11,153 nt of DNA, from NCBI GenBank assembly GCA_900756035.1, contig CAAEIR010000199.1:1-11153 (forward strand), given 5' to 3'. This DNA is from an uncultured Anaerostipes sp. GTDB taxonomy: Bacteria; Bacillota; Clostridia; Lachnospirales; Lachnospiraceae. Shown one piece after another: positions 1 through 6,236 of this stretch (within the stretch, counting starts at the first letter, position 1; each line of letters starts with the position of its first letter). The translations under genes and the position numbers were made by a program. Below the pieces are notes generated by a model. The model saw nothing but the letters and a program-made list of their open reading frames with translations, was not told where the DNA came from and ran no database searches.

Positions 1-128
1 GTATATATCCTCTGGGGTTTCTGAAAGTTTGGCGGAAATGCCGTGAATCCGGATGTGTTTTCAGAATGTATTGAAATATGATACATACAGTTTACAATAT
101 TTTACAAAATATATCAACGATATATTTG
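1..128. repeat. Direct repeat, left copy (cut by window edge)
   Basis: This stretch matches 1163-1290 at a constant offset of 1162 bases. I count only a few mismatches, for example near positions 12, 16, 84 and 119, and similarity fades after about 128. It lies directly downstream of the minus-strand Rpn nuclease gene. The other copy lies directly upstream of the same gene, where it forms the leader. The simplest reading is that this copy is the leader of a second minus-strand Rpn gene just left of the window. The outer edge is unknown because the window starts inside the repeat. I see no gene in it. Confidence 0.9.
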
Positions 129-130
129 AT

Positions 131-164
131 ATATTCTATTAAAAATAAATCTTCAATAGAATAT
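131..164 (-). terminator. AT-rich hairpin after the Rpn gene, possible weak terminator
   Basis: A perfect 10-bp inverted repeat (131-140 with 155-164) encloses a 14-nt A-rich loop. It begins 6 bases beyond the stop codon of the minus-strand Rpn gene. The stem has only one G-C pair and the loop is long, so termination would be weak at best. The position just past a stop codon is the main argument for a role. Confidence 0.3.
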
Positions 165-170
165 GGTGAC

Positions 171-1106
171 TTATAAAATCTTAAAAGTCTGATATAACTC
201 ATGGCGATAGGAGCTATCTTCTGTAGCCTTTTTAATATCATCTAACTTGCCAGAAGAGATTAGGAGCTGGACTAAACGAGCAAAGCGGTCTTCACCTTCG
301 ATTATGCCAACGGATCTCCCGATTTTCTTGCCTTCGATTATGCCAGCGGATCTTCCGGCAATTCTTCCGATCTTTTCACCTTCTATTTTTCCCTGATTGA
401 TGGCTTCTTGTAAAACAACGCACATAGTAATCTGTCCTCCTTTGTGTTTGGATAAATCGATGTTTAAATATTCCTGATCTCTTGTAAATACAGATAAGAA
501 TTTCAGCATGGCATCGACATGCTGTATGATCTTTGTATTTTGCTGATAAGTCTGTCCTTTTCTCATTTGGACAAAGTAATCTGCGATGATCTGGAAATCG
601 CTTTGAAACATGGAAACCTGTTCATCGGTTAAATAAGCGATTTGAAAGATATGCGTCTGGTAGTCGCTGATATAGTGATCTAATTCTTCCGGAACCTGAA
701 GCCGTTCTTTGAGAGCTTTCGGCGAGTTCCATGGTTTGGTTCCGTAGTATAAAACGAGAGTCATAACGGGATATCGCTGTCCTTTGTTCTGTTTGAGAAG
801 CTGCTGGCGATATGCGGCTCCGTCGTATCCGATCACCCGCAGGGGGATGTCCGGATCAATGGAAGTCTGATTTTCCAGACCGCAGAAGGTAAAGATGATG
901 CCACCTTTTTTCCAGAGCTTTGCGATATCCCGCTCCTGTTCGTGGAGAGCCCCGTTATCTGCTCTGTAGTGAGAGCGAAGTTTCGTGTCACAAAGTTCTT
1001 CGGGTTTTACAACCTGTCTTCCCTGAAACAGCAGAACGTTTAAAATATCTGCAAAAACGTCTTGGTAGTCTTCTAAAATTTTTTCTGATAGATCTTTTTG
1101 TCCCAT
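171..1106 (-). CDS. Rpn-family PD-(D/E)XK nuclease (recombination-promoting nuclease / putative transposase)
   Basis: The product is 311 aa and cytoplasmic by appearance. The N-terminus (residues 12-30, EDYQDVFADILN) is the usual opening of the Rpn/YhgA-like family. D60 (ERDIAKLW), then E78-x-Q80 in GLENQTSIDP and the following LRVIGYDGAAYRQQL form the PD-(D/E)XK nuclease core. VLYYG at 118-122 is also typical. Family members in E. coli are DNA endonucleases that raise RecA-independent recombination, and are often multicopy. The C-terminus (about 238-275) carries a degenerate 12-residue repeat, GRSAGIIEGKKI/GRSVGIIEGEDR, mirrored in DNA as a 36-bp repeat (295-317 and 331-353). I chose the ATG at 1106 rather than an in-frame ATG at 1151 because a strong TAAGGAGG site lies 6-7 bases before it. 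The gene has its own consensus promoter, and direct repeats on both sides suggest a tandem array. Family assignment is firm; its target here is unknown. Confidence 0.9.
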   Translation of the reverse strand: MGQKDLSEKILEDYQDVFADILNVLLFQGRQVVKPEELCDTKLRSHYRADNGALHEQERDIAKLWKKGGIIFTFCGLENQTSIDPDIPLRVIGYDGAAYRQQLLKQNKGQRYPVMTLVLYYGTKPWNSPKALKERLQVPEELDHYISDYQTHIFQIAYLTDEQVSMFQSDFQIIADYFVQMRKGQTYQQNTKIIQHVDAMLKFLSVFTRDQEYLNIDLSKHKGGQITMCVVLQEAINQGKIEGEKIGRIAGRSAGIIEGKKIGRSVGIIEGEDRFARLVQLLISSGKLDDIKKATEDSSYRHELYQTFKIL

Positions 1107-1109
1107 GAT

Positions 1110-1120
1110 AAGCCTCCTTA
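1110..1120 (-). promoter_or_regulatory. Strong ribosome binding site deciding the Rpn start
   Basis: On the minus strand this reads TAAGGAGGCTT, a near-perfect Shine-Dalgarno sequence, ending shortly before the ATG at 1106. No comparable site precedes the upstream in-frame ATG at 1151. The shorter 311-residue protein is therefore preferred. Confidence 0.85.
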
Positions 1121-1162
1121 AATTCCGGATATATTCAGAGAGTCGTATCATAGAACCAATCT

Positions 1163-1290
1163 GTATATATCCTTTGGTGTTTCTGAAAGTTTGGCGGAAA
1201 TGCCGTGAATCCGGATGTGTTTTCAGAATGTATTGAAATATGATATATACAGTTTACAATATTTTACAAAATATATCAACAATATATTTC
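1163..1290. repeat. Direct repeat, right copy (leader of the Rpn gene)
   Basis: This is the second copy of the 1-128 repeat, nearly identical over about 125 bases. It lies between the Rpn promoter (-10 at 1295-1300) and the Rpn start, so it corresponds mostly to the 5' untranslated leader of that gene. The match breaks off close to the expected transcription start. The repeat is AT-rich at its promoter-proximal end, with a more mixed middle (ATGCCGTGAATCCGGATG). No open frame of note is present. Confidence 0.9.
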
Positions 1291-1294
1291 TTAT

Positions 1295-1323
1295 ATTATA
1301 ACAGTATGGAAAAGTTTTTTCAA
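1295..1323 (-). promoter_or_regulatory. Sigma-A-type promoter for the Rpn nuclease
   Basis: Read on the minus strand, TTGAAA (1318-1323) is followed after exactly 17 bases by TATAAT (1295-1300). This is a perfect -10 and a 5/6 -35 match. Transcription would start near 1288, giving a leader of about 180 nt that is essentially the direct repeat. The homologous place beside the left repeat copy (129-160) does not keep this promoter. Confidence 0.8.
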
Positions 1324-1677
1324 CGCCGGATGACTGCGATTAAAATCAAATGTAATTAGAAATATTACATATACAAAATAAATTTGGTATTTTTTGATTC
1401 ATAACGTTGTACAATTTGATAAATGAGTTTATAATAAAAATGCAGTTACCATGCCGGATAAGTGATATGTCATATTTTACATATAGAATTCGGTGTGGAA
1501 AAGGGGATTGATATATTATATACAGAAACAAGAGATTATGAGGCTGATCGGGAGTGCTTTGAATCCATGGAGGATCAAGGTTTATAACCCTGTTAACTGA
1601 CATGTGTCAGAGCGTGATTGGTTTGGTGATCTCTTGTAGTTGTTTTGGGGGAAAGAGCGAGAAGGAGAACATGATAC
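1324..1677. other. Intergenic region with promoter and long leader, no convincing gene
   Basis: This gap separates the divergent Rpn gene and the metallophosphoesterase operon. It is AT-rich in its first half. It holds a 7-bp inverted repeat (1350-1356 with 1364-1370), a consensus plus-strand promoter (1407-1435) and a leader of about 235 nt. Within the leader is a small inverted repeat, CTGACA-TG-TGTCAG, at 1597-1610, which could be an operator or a short hairpin. The longest open frame across it, 85 codons on the minus strand from 1603, has no ribosome binding site and no family-like sequence, so I do not call it a gene. No known riboswitch was recognised. Confidence 0.6.
1407..1435 (+). 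promoter_or_regulatory. Sigma-A-type promoter for the metallophosphoesterase operon
   Basis: TTGTAC (1407-1412), a 17-base spacer and TATAAT (1430-1435) make a good vegetative promoter. The predicted start is near 1442, leaving roughly 235 nt before the first start codon at 1678. No closer promoter of similar quality was found, so the operon probably has an unusually long leader. Confidence 0.7.
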
Positions 1678-2559
1678 ATGGCGAGGAGAAAAAAGGTTTT
1701 GATAGGGATTTTGTGTCTTCTGGTACTTGGAGCTTTGTTTATTGGAATTGAGATTTTAATTTCTTATAAATGTCTGATGGTGAAAGAGTATGCGATTGAG
1801 TCAGAGCGGATTGAGGAAGGCGTGAAACTGGTTTTGATCTCGGATTTGCATGACAGTGAATTTGGAGAGAAGAATCAAAGGCTGGTGGAGAAGATAAGGG
1901 ATCAGAAACCGGATGTTCTTTTGTTGGATGGAGATATTTTAAATGAAGATAGTGCAGATAGCCATGTTGCAGTGGAACTGGTTGAGCAGCTGAGGAAGAT
2001 AGCACCGGTATATTATTCTCCTGGGAATCATGAGGAGGAGTATCTAAATCGGAAAACGTCAGATTTGATGGCGGAATTGAAGAGTGCCGGGGCGGTTGTG
2101 CTGGATCAGGAGTTTTCTGATATAGAGGTTAAAGGGAATTCTCTGAGGATCGGGGGGCTGTATGATTATGCGTTCGCAGTAGATGGAAAAGGCGGGCTGG
2201 ATGTGAATGCTATGGATGAAAAATTGTGTAAGTTCCTGAAAGATTTCCAGAGTACAGATGCATTTTCCGTTATGATGGCGCATCGGCCGGATAGTTTTAT
2301 ATGGGGAGATGCAGCGAATTATTGGAAGATTGATTTGGTTGTGAGTGGTCATAATCATGGAGGGCAGATCATAATTCCGGGCAAAGGAGGACTGTATGGC
2401 GGCGATCAGGGTTGGTTTCCGAAATATGTAGATGGTATGCATCATTTTGAAGCAGTGAAAAATATGATTATTACCAGGGGGCTTGGCAGCAGTAGTGAAA
2501 AGCTTCCGAGATTCAATAATATACCAGAGATCGTTGTAATTGATCTGAAGAAAAAGTGA
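1678..2559 (+). CDS. Membrane-anchored metallophosphoesterase (YaeI/YkuE-like)
   Basis: The product is 293 aa. A short basic N-terminus (MARRKK) and one hydrophobic segment at about 7-29 suggest a signal anchor, with the catalytic domain outside the membrane. All calcineurin-like phosphoesterase motifs are in order: D56-L-H58 (ISDLHD), G85-D86 (LLLDGDIL), GNHE 116-119, H202 (MMAHRPDSF) and GHNHGGQ 224-230. These bind two metal ions and hydrolyse phosphoesters. Relatives of this subgroup include YkuE and the UDP-diacylglucosamine-hydrolase-like YaeI proteins, so a lipid or cell-wall phosphoester substrate is plausible but not shown. AGGAG at 1663-1667 lies 10 bases before the ATG. Its TGA stop (2557-2559) overlaps the ribosome binding site of the next gene, so the two are translated together. 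It is the first gene of a three-gene operon. Confidence 0.9.
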   Translation: MARRKKVLIGILCLLVLGALFIGIEILISYKCLMVKEYAIESERIEEGVKLVLISDLHDSEFGEKNQRLVEKIRDQKPDVLLLDGDILNEDSADSHVAVELVEQLRKIAPVYYSPGNHEEEYLNRKTSDLMAELKSAGAVVLDQEFSDIEVKGNSLRIGGLYDYAFAVDGKGGLDVNAMDEKLCKFLKDFQSTDAFSVMMAHRPDSFIWGDAANYWKIDLVVSGHNHGGQIIIPGKGGLYGGDQGWFPKYVDGMHHFEAVKNMIITRGLGSSSEKLPRFNNIPEIVVIDLKKK

Positions 2560-2567
2560 GGAGTTGT

Positions 2568-3434
2568 ATGAAAAAATATAAAATCGGGGATTTTGTTTTT
2601 GGAATTCAAATGGAGAATGATTTAGAGGTTCCGGAGAATTTTAAGCAGTTTGAAATAGATTCCGAGGAACCGGTTCAGGTGGAATATAGGTTAAAGATTG
2701 TGGATAAACTTCCAAAACTTCGGGGAGATTGTGTATCAAAGCGTCAGGATCTTGTGGTATGCAAAGAAGAAGGGCTGGAAAGCCGGAGGATGAATTTTGT
2801 CGGGATGGCGGAGGCTTACGGAGTTTATCAGGAGGTTTCGCAAAATCAGGTTTTTTCTTATTTAAGGGCAGACTTCTTGAAAATGCTGAAAGCAGATACG
2901 GTCTTTTTATCGTTGTTTGCATTGGAGAAAAGGATGTTGAAGCATGAAGCGATGATTTTACACTGTTCTGTTTTGAAGATAAAAGATGGGGTGCTGCTGC
3001 TTAGCGGTCCGAGCGGAATTGGCAAGTCGACCCATGCTGATTTATGGGTAAAGCATCGGGGAGCGCGGGTGATCAATGGGGATCGGACGTTAATACAGAA
3101 GATTGATGGAACGTGGATGTCGCGTGGATGGCCGATCTGTGGATCTTCGGAAATCTGTCATAATGAAGAGTATCCGATTAAGGCAGTAATATTTATGGGA
3201 CAGGCATCCGAGAACAGAGGAAGCAGACTGCCGTATTTTGGAGCAGTGAAGGAATTGATCAGTCAGATTACAGCCAACGGCTGGGATCAGAAATTTGTGG
3301 AGAAAATCTGGACGATGGTGGAAGATTTTGCCGCAGAGATTCCGGTCTATGGATATTCGTGCAATATGGAGGAGGCGGCAGTGGATGAATTGGAAAAACT
3401 GCTGTCAGAAATTTGGAGTGAAAAGGAATTATAA
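2568..3434 (+). CDS. HPr-kinase-like (HprK-related) P-loop serine kinase
   Basis: The product is 288 aa and soluble. Residues 147-155, GPSGIGKST, form a Walker A loop inside a context typical of the HprK/PEP-carboxykinase-like fold: LHCSVLKIKDGVLLLSG before it, INGDRTLI (169-176) and GSSEI (192-196) after it. The N-terminal 110 residues match no domain I recognise and probably bind the substrate. True HprK has a longer N-terminal domain and regulates the PTS; this shorter type is instead found beside peptide-modification and polysaccharide genes, where some members phosphorylate a serine on a peptide. I prefer the ATG at 2568, with GAGGAG at 2558-2563, over a GTG at 2556. Only three bases separate its stop from the next start. 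D172 is the likely metal or base residue (inference). Substrate unknown. Confidence 0.8.
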   Translation: MKKYKIGDFVFGIQMENDLEVPENFKQFEIDSEEPVQVEYRLKIVDKLPKLRGDCVSKRQDLVVCKEEGLESRRMNFVGMAEAYGVYQEVSQNQVFSYLRADFLKMLKADTVFLSLFALEKRMLKHEAMILHCSVLKIKDGVLLLSGPSGIGKSTHADLWVKHRGARVINGDRTLIQKIDGTWMSRGWPICGSSEICHNEEYPIKAVIFMGQASENRGSRLPYFGAVKELISQITANGWDQKFVEKIWTMVEDFAAEIPVYGYSCNMEEAAVDELEKLLSEIWSEKEL

Positions 3435-3437
3435 TCG

Positions 3438-4673
3438 ATGAATGTGACAAAGTTATTTCTTAAAATTTTAAAGACGGTGATGAGGAATGTTTCTTATGAG
3501 GAAATGCCGCAGCTGTCAGGGGAACAGTGGATGGAATTGTACCGGATTTCGGAAAAGCAGTCTGTGGCGCCGATGATTTATCAGCAGATTTATGGGACAG
3601 ATGCTTTTTTAAAGACAAATCCGCAGTTTCAGGCACAGTGGAAGATGCAGACATTGAATCAGGCGTGGAATCAGGCCAGAAGAAGTGCTTTATTTTTGAT
3701 GTTATATGAGAAAATACGGCAGCAGGGGCTGAGTCCTTTGGTGGTGAAAGGAATTGTGTGCAGGGATTTATATATAAATCCGGATCTTCGAATTTCCGGA
3801 GATGAAGATCTGTTGATTCCCCGGGATCAATTTGACCAAATGGACAAGCTCCTTTTGGGCGAGGGATTTTTAAGAGCAGAATTAGAGGATGGGAAGGAAT
3901 ATCAGGAAGTTGGGTATCAGAATCCTGTGAATGGTTTGTATTTGGAGATTCATATGGACTTATTTGCCAGAGAATCGGGGGCATATGGACACTTAAATGA
4001 GCTTTTTGCAAATGCTTTTGAGACTTATGAGATCGTAGAAATTCAGGGAACGCAGATTCTTACGTTGAGTGCACAGGAACATTTTTTGTATTTGGTGTGT
4101 CATAGTTTGAAGCACTTTTTGCACAGTGGGTTCGGAATTCGTCAGTTATGCGATATACTTTATTTTGCGAAAGAATATCGTGAGAGGATAGACTGGTGCG
4201 AAGTGAATACCGTAATGAGAGAATATCATATGTATGATTTTGCAATGAATCTTTTGAATATCGGAATCGAAAATCTGGGATTTTCATGGGAGGAACTGGG
4301 CCTTTGGCAGCCGGAAGATGTGGTTTTGGACAGTCTGGAATTGTTGGATGATATGATGGACGGCGGTGTCTTTGGAAAAAGCAGCAGTAACCGGGTGCAC
4401 AGCGCCAATATTACATTAAATGCCGCAGAGAATGAGAGTGCGAATCCGGTTTCAGGAATCGCGGCGTCTCTCTTTCCGGGAAAGGAATATATACGGGCTA
4501 ATTATTCTTATGCCAGAAAGCATAGCGCTTTGATTCCGGCAGCATATCTTCATCGGATGTTTAAATATCTTCGAACTCGTTCTGAACAGAAAGAAGAGGG
4601 GGAAAAGAGCAGTACCCAGATCGGAATGGAGAGGGTAAAATTGCTTGAGAAATATAAAATCGTGGATAAATAA
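3438..4673 (+). CDS. Nucleotidyltransferase-fold family protein (NTP_transf_5 type)
   Basis: The product is 411 aa. The core signature is LVVKGIVCRDLY (101-112) followed by RISGDEDLLI (118-127). The K104-G105 and D122-x-D124 pairs correspond to the KG and metal-binding DxD of this uncharacterised nucleotidyltransferase family. LEIHMDL (169-175) and the His-rich EHFLYLVCHSLKHF stretch (214-227) are further family hallmarks. The N-terminal 80 and C-terminal 120 residues are mostly helical in appearance. Residues 383-393 are a charged linker. Members are often encoded next to HprK-like kinases in peptide-modification or polysaccharide loci, as here; the transferred nucleotide and acceptor are unknown. 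A weak AAAGGA precedes the start by about 10 bases, and the gap to the kinase gene is 3 bases, so they are co-transcribed. It is the last gene before the insertion-sequence remnant. Confidence 0.8.
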   Translation: MNVTKLFLKILKTVMRNVSYEEMPQLSGEQWMELYRISEKQSVAPMIYQQIYGTDAFLKTNPQFQAQWKMQTLNQAWNQARRSALFLMLYEKIRQQGLSPLVVKGIVCRDLYINPDLRISGDEDLLIPRDQFDQMDKLLLGEGFLRAELEDGKEYQEVGYQNPVNGLYLEIHMDLFARESGAYGHLNELFANAFETYEIVEIQGTQILTLSAQEHFLYLVCHSLKHFLHSGFGIRQLCDILYFAKEYRERIDWCEVNTVMREYHMYDFAMNLLNIGIENLGFSWEELGLWQPEDVVLDSLELLDDMMDGGVFGKSSSNRVHSANITLNAAENESANPVSGIAASLFPGKEYIRANYSYARKHSALIPAAYLHRMFKYLRTRSEQKEEGEKSSTQIGMERVKLLEKYKIVDK

Positions 4674-4706
4674 TAAAAGGGGCTGTCGGTTAATAGACAG
4701 TCATGA

Positions 4707-4750
4707 ACAAGGAGGCAGGTAACTCGAATGAGAGTTACCTGCCTCCTTGT
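4707..4750 (+). terminator. 19-bp perfect hairpin at the IS left end (terminator or translation block)
   Basis: 4707-4725 is perfectly complementary to 4732-4750 around a 6-nt loop (GAATGA), giving a very stable GC-rich stem. The following bases, AATTATTTCT, are only moderately T-rich, so it may stop transcription from the upstream operon but is not a textbook terminator. The left arm contains AAGGAGG (4709-4715), fully paired with CCTCCTT (4743-4749). In a read-through transcript this would hide a ribosome binding site, as insertion sequences such as IS10 and IS50 do to prevent activation by outside promoters. That second role is inference. Confidence 0.6.
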
Positions 4751-4776
4751 AATTATTTCTATAAAAGAGAAAAAAG

Positions 4777-5397
4777 ATGGCTAACGACAACCATCTTCTC
4801 TCCGTTACATGTTATAATGTAACTATGCAAAAACAAGATTATTATAACGAATTTTTTGAATTAGGGCAACAAAAAATCAACTTTAAATTTTATGAATTGA
4901 GTTTACCTGACGACGATCCGGTCTTTACCCTAAAAAAAGTAATGGAGGAAATGGATTTTACGGCTTTATTAGCACAGTATTCAGGCAAGGGGAAACACGG
5001 GTTTAACCCAATCATGAAGTATGGAGTTCTTACCTATGCAAACATGCGTGGGGTTCGTGAGATTGACCGCATTGTGGAACTATGTAAAAGAGACCTGGCA
5101 TTCATCTGGCTCACTCAGGGCGAACAACCAAAAAGGGATGCCTTTTATGATTTCATAAACAAAAAACTCACACCAGATATCTTGGATGATCTGAATTATC
5201 AGTTACTTCGACGCTTCAAAAAGGAAGGTCTGATCACGTTAGAATCCCTCTTTATTGACGGAACAAAGATCGAAGCAAATGCAAACCGCTATACATTTGT
5301 ATGGCGTGGAGCACTCAATTACCATCTGGCAGGACTACTTGATACCATTGATTCTCTTTATACAAAGTACAATACTCTTTTAGAAGAAAACAAATAA
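4777..5397 (+). pseudogene. Truncated IS1182-family transposase (N-terminal 206 residues)
   Basis: The start matches IS1182-type transposases: FKFYELSLPDDDP (37-47), the DUF772-like N-terminal region with YGVLTYANMRGVREIDRIVEL (82-102), and SLFIDGTKIEANANRYTFVW (157-176). That last stretch contains the first catalytic Asp of the DDE triad (D161). Full proteins of this family run to roughly 450-550 residues. Here a TAA follows LLEENK, so the second Asp and the Glu are missing and the protein cannot transpose. ATG 4777 has only a purine-rich stretch before it. ATG 4825 is an alternative start that fits the family N-terminus, and lies just after a TATAAT (4813-4818) inside a 7-bp inverted repeat (GTTACAT/ATGTAAC, 4804-4823). 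It separates two operons and has probably altered expression of the downstream one. Confidence 0.85.
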
Positions 5398-5411
5398 TTA
5401 AGAATAAATGC

Positions 5412-5448
5412 AAATCCTCCAGTCAGAATAATTGACTGGAGGATTTTT
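5412..5448 (+). terminator. Intrinsic terminator immediately before the polysaccharide operon
   Basis: A 14-bp perfect stem (5412-5425 with 5433-5446), a 7-nt loop and a run of five T (5444-5448) make a strong Rho-independent terminator. It ends only 16 bases before the next start codon at 5465, which leaves no room for a promoter between them. It either ends the transposase or upstream transcript, or acts as an attenuator in the leader of the operon. Confidence 0.8.
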
Positions 5449-5464
5449 GTGGTAGAGGTATTTT

Positions 5465-6208
5465 ATGATTGATATACACACACATATTTTGCCTGGATTG
5501 GATGATGGCGCCAGAGATTTAGAAGATGCTCTGGCGATGGCTCAGATCGCTGTGGAAAGCGGAGTGCATACGATGGCAGCAACATCGCATGCAAATGTGG
5601 GTGGTTTTTTTAAAGAATACAGTGTAAAAGCTTACATGGAGAGGCTTGATTTTTTTCGAAATGCACTAAGAAGAGAGAGGATTCCGCTTACAGTACTTTC
5701 CGGAATGGAGATTTTTACGACAGAGGAAGTTCCCGAACTTATAAGGGCGGGAGAACTGATTTCGTTAAATGAATCTCCCTATTTTTTGATGGAGTTTCCT
5801 TTTCGGATTGAGCAGGAAGAGATGAACAGGCTGATTGATCGTGTGATGGAAAGCAATGTGATTCCGGTGATTGCCCATCCGGAACGTTATGAGTGTGTAC
5901 AGGAGTCTGCAAGAGATCTTTTCTATTGGATGGAAGAGGGGTGTCTGGTTCAGATAAACCGAGGAAGTGTTTTGGGGAAGTTTGGGAGAAGAGCGAAGCA
6001 ATGTGTGGATCGGCTTCTGGACCGGCGGATGGTGACCTGTATTGCCAGTGATGCGCATAAACCTTATGAACGTACGACTTTCATGGCAGACATTAAAGAA
6101 TATATGGAAAAAATTTATTCTCCGGAGTATTCGAGGGAAGTGTTGTATGAGAATCCAAGGCGGATTCTTGAAGGAAAGAAAGTTCCGGGGGGAAGAGGCG
6201 CAGAATGA
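5465..6208 (+). CDS. cpsB: CpsB/CapC/YwqE-type PHP tyrosine-protein phosphatase
   Basis: The product is 247 aa, the normal length for this family of metal-dependent phosphotyrosine phosphatases. Motif I is HTHILPGLDDGA (5-16). The other metal ligands are in SH (S41-H42), GME (80-82, E82), HPER (138-141) and SDAH (195-198). In Firmicute capsule systems this cytoplasmic enzyme removes phosphate from the C-terminal tyrosine cluster of the CpsD kinase and so sets polymer amount and length. Such kinases are encoded downstream here. AGAGG at 5454-5458 lies 6 bases before the ATG. It is the first gene of a four-gene operon, with 28 bases to the next gene. No frameshift or missing ligand is seen. The symbol is by family analogy. 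Confidence 0.92.
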   Translation: MIDIHTHILPGLDDGARDLEDALAMAQIAVESGVHTMAATSHANVGGFFKEYSVKAYMERLDFFRNALRRERIPLTVLSGMEIFTTEEVPELIRAGELISLNESPYFLMEFPFRIEQEEMNRLIDRVMESNVIPVIAHPERYECVQESARDLFYWMEEGCLVQINRGSVLGKFGRRAKQCVDRLLDRRMVTCIASDAHKPYERTTFMADIKEYMEKIYSPEYSREVLYENPRRILEGKKVPGGRGAE

Positions 6209-6236
6209 GTACATCGATAGTTAGGAGTCTTAAAAT

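Larger units (their letters stand above)
4679..5397 (+). mobile_element. IS1182-family insertion-sequence remnant (left part only)
   Basis: The element begins 5 bases after the nucleotidyltransferase stop codon with GGGGCTGTCGG, similar in style to IS1182-family terminal repeats. It then has an internal small inverted repeat (4683-4687 with 4696-4700), the 19-bp hairpin and the 5' part of a transposase gene. No inverted copy of the left end appears between 5397 and 5465, so the right end and the catalytic C-terminal half are missing. No target duplication can be judged. The right boundary is only a minimum, set by the transposase stop. Codon use (more A-ending codons, fewer GG-rich ones) differs from the neighbours, consistent with foreign origin. 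Confidence 0.7.

Noticed and set aside
295..353. Short CRISPR-like repeat
   Set aside because: There are only two good units, directly adjacent, in frame within a protein gene and without variable spacers.
1..1290. Composite transposon bounded by the direct repeats
   Set aside because: The repeats carry no transposase or terminal inverted repeats, and one copy is simply the leader of the gene. A tandem gene array explains them better.
1346..1603. 85-codon minus-strand open frame in the intergenic region
   Set aside because: It has no ribosome binding site, the sequence is low in charged residues and AT-driven, and it overlaps the promoter and leader of the plus-strand operon.
2059..2445. 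128-codon minus-strand open frame
   Set aside because: It is an antisense shadow of the metallophosphoesterase, whose motifs are all intact in the plus frame.
3460..4011. 183-codon minus-strand open frame
   Set aside because: It lies entirely inside the nucleotidyltransferase gene, is rich in Ser, Pro and Lys as antisense shadows are, and has no family features.
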